From the NCBI GenBank assembly GCA_023091665.1, contig JALJCQ010000016.1:558001-622000 (forward strand): a DNA stretch of 64,000 nucleotides, read 5' to 3'. The position numbers were made by a program, and so were the translations under genes. The notes beneath the pieces are model-generated. The model saw nothing but the letters and a program-made list of their open reading frames with translations. It did not search any database and was not told the DNA's origin. This DNA is from Pythium myriotylum (taxonomy: Eukaryota > Oomycota > Peronosporomycetes > Pythiales > Pythiaceae). Shown in pieces: positions 58,904 through 64,000 of this stretch (position 1 is the first letter of the stretch; each line of letters starts with the position of its first letter).

Positions 58904-61765
58904 CTAGGCGGTAGCAAGCACCGCCGAGTTGTCCGACCATACCGTTGTTTCTTGGTTGGAGGAGCGTGGCTCAGCCACTTCAACGTCTGCGAGGGGATCG
59001 TCTTCCGTCGCATCCTCGTCTTCTTCGACCTCGGCGTGTTCGATAGGCGTGCTCACGGCGTGCCTCATACTGGGTTTGACCCCAATAACCATGAGCGCGA
59101 CAACCACTGCGGCGCCGATCAAGCCCACAAAAAGCTGCGGGTGGACGCGTTGATCAAGAGCCGTCGTCAAGCTGGTAGATGCCTCGTTAGCAACGGCTGC
59201 AGCCTTTAGGGTCAATCCTGACTTAGGGGCGAATTGTGAGCACCAGAGCAAATGACGCGAGTTCGGTGTCTCCACAAATTTGCAGTAACGACACAATGAT
59301 GAGAAGCAGCCAAGACCACCGGAGACGCAGACTGAGTCAGTCACCGCCGAAATACCAGACTGTCCGTCACCCAGCGAGACGAGATCCGCGCACGCGCCTG
59401 TTGGTTTCCATGGAGTCGTTTGAGGTGGCCGCGGAGTCGAAGCGATTGGTTGAGGAGCCGGGGTAGCAGTCTTAGCCGTGACTGCGGCAAGCACGTCGGT
59501 GCACCAGAGCAAGTGGTTGGAAGCAGCCGTCGCACGGCCCTTGCACAGGCGGCAGAAGTCCCCGTAGCAGCCGACCCCACCGTACAAGCACGAAGGGTCC
59601 GTTACCATACTGATACCAGCCTGTGCGTCGCCATCGGAGACCGACCCGTCGCAGACAGGAGCTACTGGACGAAGTGCAGGTCGAGGTGCTTGGACAGGTT
59701 GTACCACCGTCGGCTGCGGTGTCAGTTCTTCGATTGGTGTAACAGTCGGTTTGGTAGTCGGCTTCACGAATGGCTTGGTCGTTGATGGTTTCGTCGGCGT
59801 CTCGGTTGGTTTCTCGGTGGGAGCCTTTGTGGGTTCGGGGGTCGGCTCTAGCGTTGGAACTGGGGCTGGTGCGGTCGGCGGCGGTGGTTGTGTCAGTTGC
59901 AGTGGTGGTGTCGTTCCTGGTTCTCCTGCTGGACTCGTTGTTGGCTCCTCAGTTGGCGCTCTTGTGGCCTGATCGACAGGCTTATCAGAAGGCTCTGTTG
60001 GTTTCTCGGTTGGGGTCTCGACCGGTTCTTCTGTTGGTTTCTCCGTTGGTTCCTCCGTCGAAGTTGTAGGTTGGGTTGGCTCCTCTGTGGGACCTTCAGT
60101 CGGTTTGTGCGATGGGTCCTCGGTTGGCAGCTCTGTCGGACTCTCCGTCGGCTCTGTTGTGGGTCCATTCGATGAACCATCGCCCGGTGGCTCGGTCGGT
60201 TTCACTGTTGGGATATCCTCCGTTGGCTCCTCTGTTGGCTCCACTGTTGGCTCCACTGTTGGCTCCCCTGTTGGTTCCCCTGTTGGCCCCTCTGTTGGCT
60301 CCTCTGGCGGCTTCTCCGTGGGGCCGTCAGTTGGCTCGTCAGTTGGCTGGTCTGTTGGCTCCTCTGATACTGGCCGTTCGGTCGGTTGTTCCGTCGGTTG
60401 CTCTGTCGGTATATCCGTTGGCTGCTCCGATGATGGACTTTCGGACGGTTGTTCGGTCATTGGTTCCTCTGTCGGCTCCTCTGTCGGAGCCTCGGTGACT
60501 GGTTGGTCAATGCTGCCATCATCGTCGTTGAATTCGTCTCCGATGAAGTGGTATCCAAACTTCAAGCACTTGAAGTATTCTTTCGACTCTTCCGTATCTT
60601 CGATTTTACAGTAGCGACACTTCTTATCGAAGCATCCAAGTCCGCCGTTGATGCACTTCATGTCGTCGATGATGCGGATACCAGCATCGTGATCTCCAAT
60701 GGTGAGCCTATCAGCGCACGATTGGGAGATACCGGATCCATCATGTGACCCTGCCGAGTCATCAGACCCATCTGACGATGGCTCTTTGTTGCTATGTCCG
60801 TAGTCGTCGCCATTATTGCTTTGAGAAGAGTCACTCGATGGCTTTGTTGAGGGGTCCACGCTTGACCCAGCGTCATAGCCGCCTGAGCCTACTGCTGGGA
60901 GGTCAGTTGGACCCTCTGTTGGCGCTGCAGGAGGACTCTCAGTCAAAGGATCGTCAGTCGGCTTGGGGCTCGGTTCATCCGTTGAAGGGTACGTGGGATC
61001 CGTTGGTTCCCATGGTGCTTCAGATGGACCAATCGTTGGCTGGTTTGTTGGCGATTCTGTGGGCAAATCGGTTGGTGTATCCTTGGGAGTCTCCGTCGGC
61101 TCATCAGTCGGTGGATACGTCGGGTCGGACGGGTTCCAGGGTTCGTCTGTCGGTGTCTCTGTCGGGGTCTCCGTCGATGTCACGGGAGGCGCTGTCGGGA
61201 TTGCTGTGGCGATCGGTGGGGCTGTTGGAGCTTCTGTTGTTGCTTGGGTTGGCGGAACCACTGGTGCTTCTGAAACTGAAGCTGGTGCTTCTGTTGGGGC
61301 TAGAGTCGGCAGCTCCGTTGGGCTAGCTGTGATATAGATCACGGGCGCTGGTGCCCACGTTGGCTGGCTCGTCGGCTCGACAGTTGCTGGCGGCTCCGTG
61401 GCTGCTGGAGGAGCCGTGGGTTTGGATGTCGGTCGCACAAGTGGTGGGGCCGTCTTGTTCGCGAGTGACGCGCAGCTCTCGAAGAGCTTGTTGAGCTCCG
61501 TTAGCTGAGTCCAGCATACGCGGCAGTGGGAGTTGTAGCACGTCGAATCGGTCTTGCTCGTGTTGATGCACGTCGGATCTTCCTTGAGCGCCAGGAACAG
61601 ACGGCGACTCTGCGCCGAGAGTCGCGGACAAGCCGACGAAGAACTTTCCTGGGCTTGGAGGCTCGTCATGATTTCGTTGACGCCACCATTTACGCCGTGT
61701 GGAGTCAGTGCAAGCTGGATCGCGAGCACGAGCAGTAGCTTGGGCCACGAGCTCGTGTTGACCAT
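58904..61765 (-). CDS. Mucin-like type I membrane protein with four six-cysteine CRxC modules
   Basis: 953 residues from the ATG at 61765, where a signal peptide begins (PKLLLVLAIQLALTPHGVNG). Four Cys modules share the plan C-x19/20-C-x6(9)-C-x4-C-R-x-C-x13-C: residues 46-98 and then about 60720-60560, 59655-59500 and 59390-59235 in DNA terms. Modules 2-4 also share DxxAGI or DGQSGI and GGxGC. Between them lie long Thr/Pro/Glu tracts (EPTEEPTE, KPTEPP) suited to O-glycosylation. Near the C-terminus a membrane segment (LFVGLIGAAVVVALMVIGV) is followed by an acidic tail. The whole looks like a cell-surface or wall-linked protein, in composition like the mucin-type proteins of Phytophthora cysts. 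The ORF is intact. Confidence 0.85.
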   Translation of the reverse strand: MVNTSSWPKLLLVLAIQLALTPHGVNGGVNEIMTSLQAQESSSSACPRLSAQSRRLFLALKEDPTCINTSKTDSTCYNSHCRVCWTQLTELNKLFESCASLANKTAPPLVRPTSKPTAPPAATEPPATVEPTSQPTWAPAPVIYITASPTELPTLAPTEAPASVSEAPVVPPTQATTEAPTAPPIATAIPTAPPVTSTETPTETPTDEPWNPSDPTYPPTDEPTETPKDTPTDLPTESPTNQPTIGPSEAPWEPTDPTYPSTDEPSPKPTDDPLTESPPAAPTEGPTDLPAVGSGGYDAGSSVDPSTKPSSDSSQSNNGDDYGHSNKEPSSDGSDDSAGSHDGSGISQSCADRLTIGDHDAGIRIIDDMKCINGGLGCFDKKCRYCKIEDTEESKEYFKCLKFGYHFIGDEFNDDDGSIDQPVTEAPTEEPTEEPMTEQPSESPSSEQPTDIPTEQPTEQPTERPVSEEPTDQPTDEPTDGPTEKPPEEPTEGPTGEPTGEPTVEPTVEPTEEPTEDIPTVKPTEPPGDGSSNGPTTEPTESPTELPTEDPSHKPTEGPTEEPTQPTTSTEEPTEKPTEEPVETPTEKPTEPSDKPVDQATRAPTEEPTTSPAGEPGTTPPLQLTQPPPPTAPAPVPTLEPTPEPTKAPTEKPTETPTKPSTTKPFVKPTTKPTVTPIEELTPQPTVVQPVQAPRPALRPVAPVCDGSVSDGDAQAGISMVTDPSCLYGGVGCYGDFCRLCKGRATAASNHLLWCTDVLAAVTAKTATPAPQPIASTPRPPQTTPWKPTGACADLVSLGDGQSGISAVTDSVCVSGGLGCFSSLCRYCKFVETPNSRHLLWCSQFAPKSGLTLKAAAVANEASTSLTTALDQRVHPQLFVGLIGAAVVVALMVIGVKPSMRHAVSTPIEHAEVEEDEDATEDDPLADVEVAEPRSSNQETTVWSDNSAVLATA
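59800..61340. repeat. Minisatellite-like Thr/Pro/Glu coding repeat inside the mucin gene
   Basis: Short degenerate units such as ggttggctcctctgttgg recur many times within the coding sequence, most regular at about 60210-60500. They encode EPTEEPTE-type peptides. Length variation between strains is expected. Confidence 0.8.
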
Positions 61766-61796
61766 GGAATTGTTGGATCTTTCCTGAGACTCAGCA

Positions 61797-61816
61797 GAGA
61801 AATCGAGGAATGCGAG
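61797..61816 (-). promoter_or_regulatory. Initiator-like element of the mucin-type gene
   Basis: On the minus strand it reads CTCGCATTCCTCGATTTCTC. It resembles the oomycete Inr plus flanking element (CATTYYNCAWTTTNYY) with one mismatch and lies about 45 bp before the start codon. Confidence 0.45.
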
Positions 61817-62467
61817 ACGGAGGTGCAGTCCAAGCCCATCACCAGCGCCTGCGAGGTTGGATACGAGCAATGAACGGACGCGAAGGAGAAGTAACTACCG
61901 CGCCACGGGACATGGCTGGGGCCATTTTTGGATTTGTGGAAGGTTCGACATTATTCAAATCTCCTTCGGAAGTGCAGCTTTGCGCAGACGGCACGGTAGA
62001 TGGCGTGGGAGGCGCACAATCCCACGACCCACTTCCGACAGCCCCTACACGTACCTTTCAAAATACCAAACATGACCCCTGAGTCACCGCTGGTCTCTCC
62101 AAGTGTATCTGATCCGCACTCTGCGATTGAGGCACGCGTGAATTTTTACAGCCTGCGACGAAGCGCCTTCTTGACCTCGATCGCTCTGTGGAAATAGCTC
62201 TGGCGGGACCAACCAATTTTGAAGCTGCGGGGCTGTCAGGCAACGTCGGATCAAGTGTTCAATGGGCAAGACTCAACGGCTATAGACTGAGAAATGGGAC
62301 AGCTCAGCTGCAGGAGAAACTGGAGTATCCTTTGAAATAGCAGGAGCAGTTGCGAAGCACTGCACCCGGGCCCGGGTCACCGAGTCCTCGGAAGTAAGGA
62401 AGGTGAATCGCCAGATACAACTCAACCACAGACACATGGATTCATCTATGCCCTTCGCTGTATCGCT
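61817..62467. other. Intergenic region between two surface-protein genes
   Basis: About 0.65 kb. It contains a perfect 14-bp palindrome, acccgggcccgggt, at 62364-62377. No gene seen. Confidence 0.5.
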
Positions 62468-63049
62468 TTAAATGTGGAAAACGGAGCCACGGCGGTACAC
62501 GATGCTGCTGCTACTTGGCGTCTTGACCACGGAAGAGCGTGTGGAACGTCGGTTGCTGTACTTCTTCGCAGCGAACGCTATCGCCAAGACGACGAGCGCA
62601 GTGGCCGCGACCACCGCCACGGTCACTTCCGTCGTGTTGGAACTTTGCAAGGCGATCGACTCCAAACCAGCGAGCTGAGTATCCACTGCTGCAGCGGAGG
62701 TTGTTACGGCGGTGGGAGGAGAGCAGTCTATGATTCTGGTCGGTGGGGTTATACACTGGGGTAGGTACGCCGATCTGGACGATGTGTTTCGATGCCAGCA
62801 GTATCGACACCACGAACCAAGGCATCCTGTTGTTGGAGAGATGCACGTTGGATCAGTCTCGACGTCAATCCCTTCGCATACGTCTTGGTCAGTTGGGAGG
62901 GCTGTGCATTTCGTAGCATTCATAGTTGCTTCTGAGGATGATTGGTGATATGAGGGAATGGATGCATCGCCTGTGGTCGGTGAGTCAGCTGAAGCACCTT
63001 CTACTGCGAATACCACAGATAGTAGCAGCAAATAAACTGAAGATTTCAT
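62468..63049 (-). CDS. Small type I membrane protein with one CRxC module
   Basis: 193 residues from the ATG at 63049, at which a signal peptide begins (KSSVYLLLLSVVFAVEGASA). A single Cys module follows: C-x20-C-x6-C-x4-C-R-Y-C-x14-C, with DPTC before the second cysteine and GSWCRYC in the middle, the same plan as in the upstream neighbour's product. One extra cysteine lies within the first gap. A Ser/Thr stalk and a membrane segment (VAVVAATALVVLAIAFAA) come next, then a basic cytosolic tail (KKYSNRRSTRS). Same strand and next to the large mucin-like gene, so the two probably arose from one family. An open extension to 63238 is not supported because it delays the signal peptide. Confidence 0.8.
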   Translation of the reverse strand: MKSSVYLLLLSVVFAVEGASADSPTTGDASIPSYHQSSSEATMNATKCTALPTDQDVCEGIDVETDPTCISPTTGCLGSWCRYCWHRNTSSRSAYLPQCITPPTRIIDCSPPTAVTTSAAAVDTQLAGLESIALQSSNTTEVTVAVVAATALVVLAIAFAAKKYSNRRSTRSSVVKTPSSSSIVYRRGSVFHI

Positions 63050-63749
63050 TGTGTGGTCGTGAGAGCCTTGGATTAGAAGTCCCTCGGCAATGAAAGGAAG
63101 CTTCGAGTCGTAGCGTGCTCGATTGGAACTGATGCAGAGGATCCGAGTCAAGCAGAGAGTTGGGGGGCTCTCTGTGCGGTGAATAGCAGTCGTCTGACCA
63201 CAATTATGCGAAGGCTGGCAAGATTGTAGCAAATGCAAAGGTGGGAACTGACCAGATCACTCGCATAGAGAACTCGTGCGATGTTGCATCTGCTCAATTG
63301 AGAAGATACGCCAAGGCTGGGGAGCGCGACTGAATGAGCAGACCGCAACCCGAACGATCGTGGATCTTGCGTTTTATTTTTTGCCCTCCTCTGTCGCATG
63401 GATGCTGGTGATGGATCGAGGTGCTGAGCGCACGCTTTGACCTCAATCATCATAGCTAGTCGATCGTACAGTCTTTGGATAATACCTTATGAGCGAATAG
63501 AGCACTGAGGTGGTGGTAGATCTTCGACCTTCGCGTTCCAAATACGAGCCTCTCTTCGCTACTTCAGATCATTATACAAACTCACGCAAAGCCAAAAGAA
63601 AAAAAAGCGGAAGGGTAGAAGAAATATTTTCTAAGCTGTAGAGAGCATGCAACAAAGCAATATGGATATGCAAACTATGAACCACTCGGAACCAGGCAAT
63701 ATCTATCGTCTACTCGACCCCATGAGCACTGGACTCGGACTCGATCGAA
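63050..63749. other. Intergenic region between surface-protein genes
   Basis: 0.7 kb. An A-rich run (about 63596-63606) and several AT-rich stretches occur. No gene seen. The promoter of the small CRxC gene is at the left end. Confidence 0.5.
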
Positions 63750-64000
63750 TCAGAGGTTGGACATAGACGCGCTGCGCTGGTCGAGACACATCGGCGTCGT
63801 CAGCGCCGCCGGCGTCTTCTTGCGGTTCGCACGCTGCACCGCAAACGCCATCACGGCCGCAATGGCCACCACTCCAGCAATAACCGCGGCGACGAGACCA
63901 CTACTAGCCGATCCCGCTTCAGCCGCAGCCGATCCCGCCGTACCTGCTGCGAGCTGGACGCCACTCACGCTCTGGGAGGCCGTGCCGCTACCTCCAACTG
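63750..64000 (-). CDS. C-terminus of a further type I membrane protein (partial)
   Basis: The frame is open to the window edge, so only the last 82 residues are seen. A Ser/Gly/Ala linker leads to a membrane segment (GLVAAVIAGVVAIAAVMAFAV), then QRANRKK and a short tail ending SASMSNL. Layout and orientation match the two preceding surface-protein genes. Whether it also has a Cys module lies outside the window. Confidence 0.6.
   Translation of the reverse strand, partial: VGGSGTASQSVSGVQLAAGTAGSAAAEAGSASSGLVAAVIAGVVAIAAVMAFAVQRANRKKTPAALTTPMCLDQRSASMSNL

Noticed and set aside
59800..61340. Repeats in the mucin-like gene as a CRISPR array
   Set aside because: Units are degenerate, in frame and encode Thr/Pro/Glu peptides; there are no constant repeats with unique spacers.

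Overview
The window is nuclear DNA from an oomycete (water mould) of the Phytophthora/Pythium type. The reasons are a bacterial-type FtsZ with a mitochondrial presequence, very compact genes with 55-100 bp introns (donors GTRNGT, GTAAG or GTGAG), strong C/G-ending codon use that leaves long false reading frames on the opposite strand, an oomycete initiator plus flanking promoter element in front of a secreted GH30 galactanase, and mucin-like membrane proteins. Species cannot be fixed from the sequence alone. I infer 33 protein-coding loci, 32 of which look intact or run off a window edge and one of which is disrupted. I saw no rRNA, tRNA or CRISPR array.

Layout. 1-10 kb: a GPAT-type acyltransferase (partial), a PX protein, mitochondrial FtsZ, an RWD/CCCH/SANT/CHY zinc-finger protein and a UBX-L protein with a CW-like zinc finger. 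10-20 kb: a nonaspanin (TM9SF), a transportin-SR/importin-13 type receptor, dihydropteridine reductase, a small unknown gene and a GRAM-like protein. 20-28 kb: a small PPxY/PSAP membrane protein, a ROK sugar kinase, WDR82/Swd2 and the AP-4 epsilon adaptin. 28-37 kb: a membrane PX-like protein, a membrane-anchored HECT ubiquitin ligase, a TM-ankyrin protein and PAF1. 37-47 kb: a 2OG-Fe(II) oxygenase, a disrupted DBR1, a hAT-derived gene, a large methyltransferase and GH30. 47-59 kb: an APH/CHK-type kinase, a ceramide synthase, two tandem HIRIP3/CHZ-like genes, ribosomal protein uL22 (RPL17), a PH-like protein and MSH6. 59-64 kb: three minus-strand genes for surface proteins, at least two of which share a six-cysteine module.

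Genes alternate strand often, and many convergent pairs have stop codons within 25-180 bp. Functional links within the window are loose: WDR82 and PAF1 act in Pol II transcription, TM9SF and AP-4 in endomembrane sorting, and MSH6 and the CHZ genes on chromatin and replication, with E2F-like sites upstream of MSH6 and of the second CHZ gene. The most interesting parts are the surface-protein cluster with its recurring CRxC module (58.9-64 kb), the receptor-like HECT ligase (30.7-33.6 kb) and the DBR1 copy that lacks part of its catalytic core (38.9-39.9 kb).
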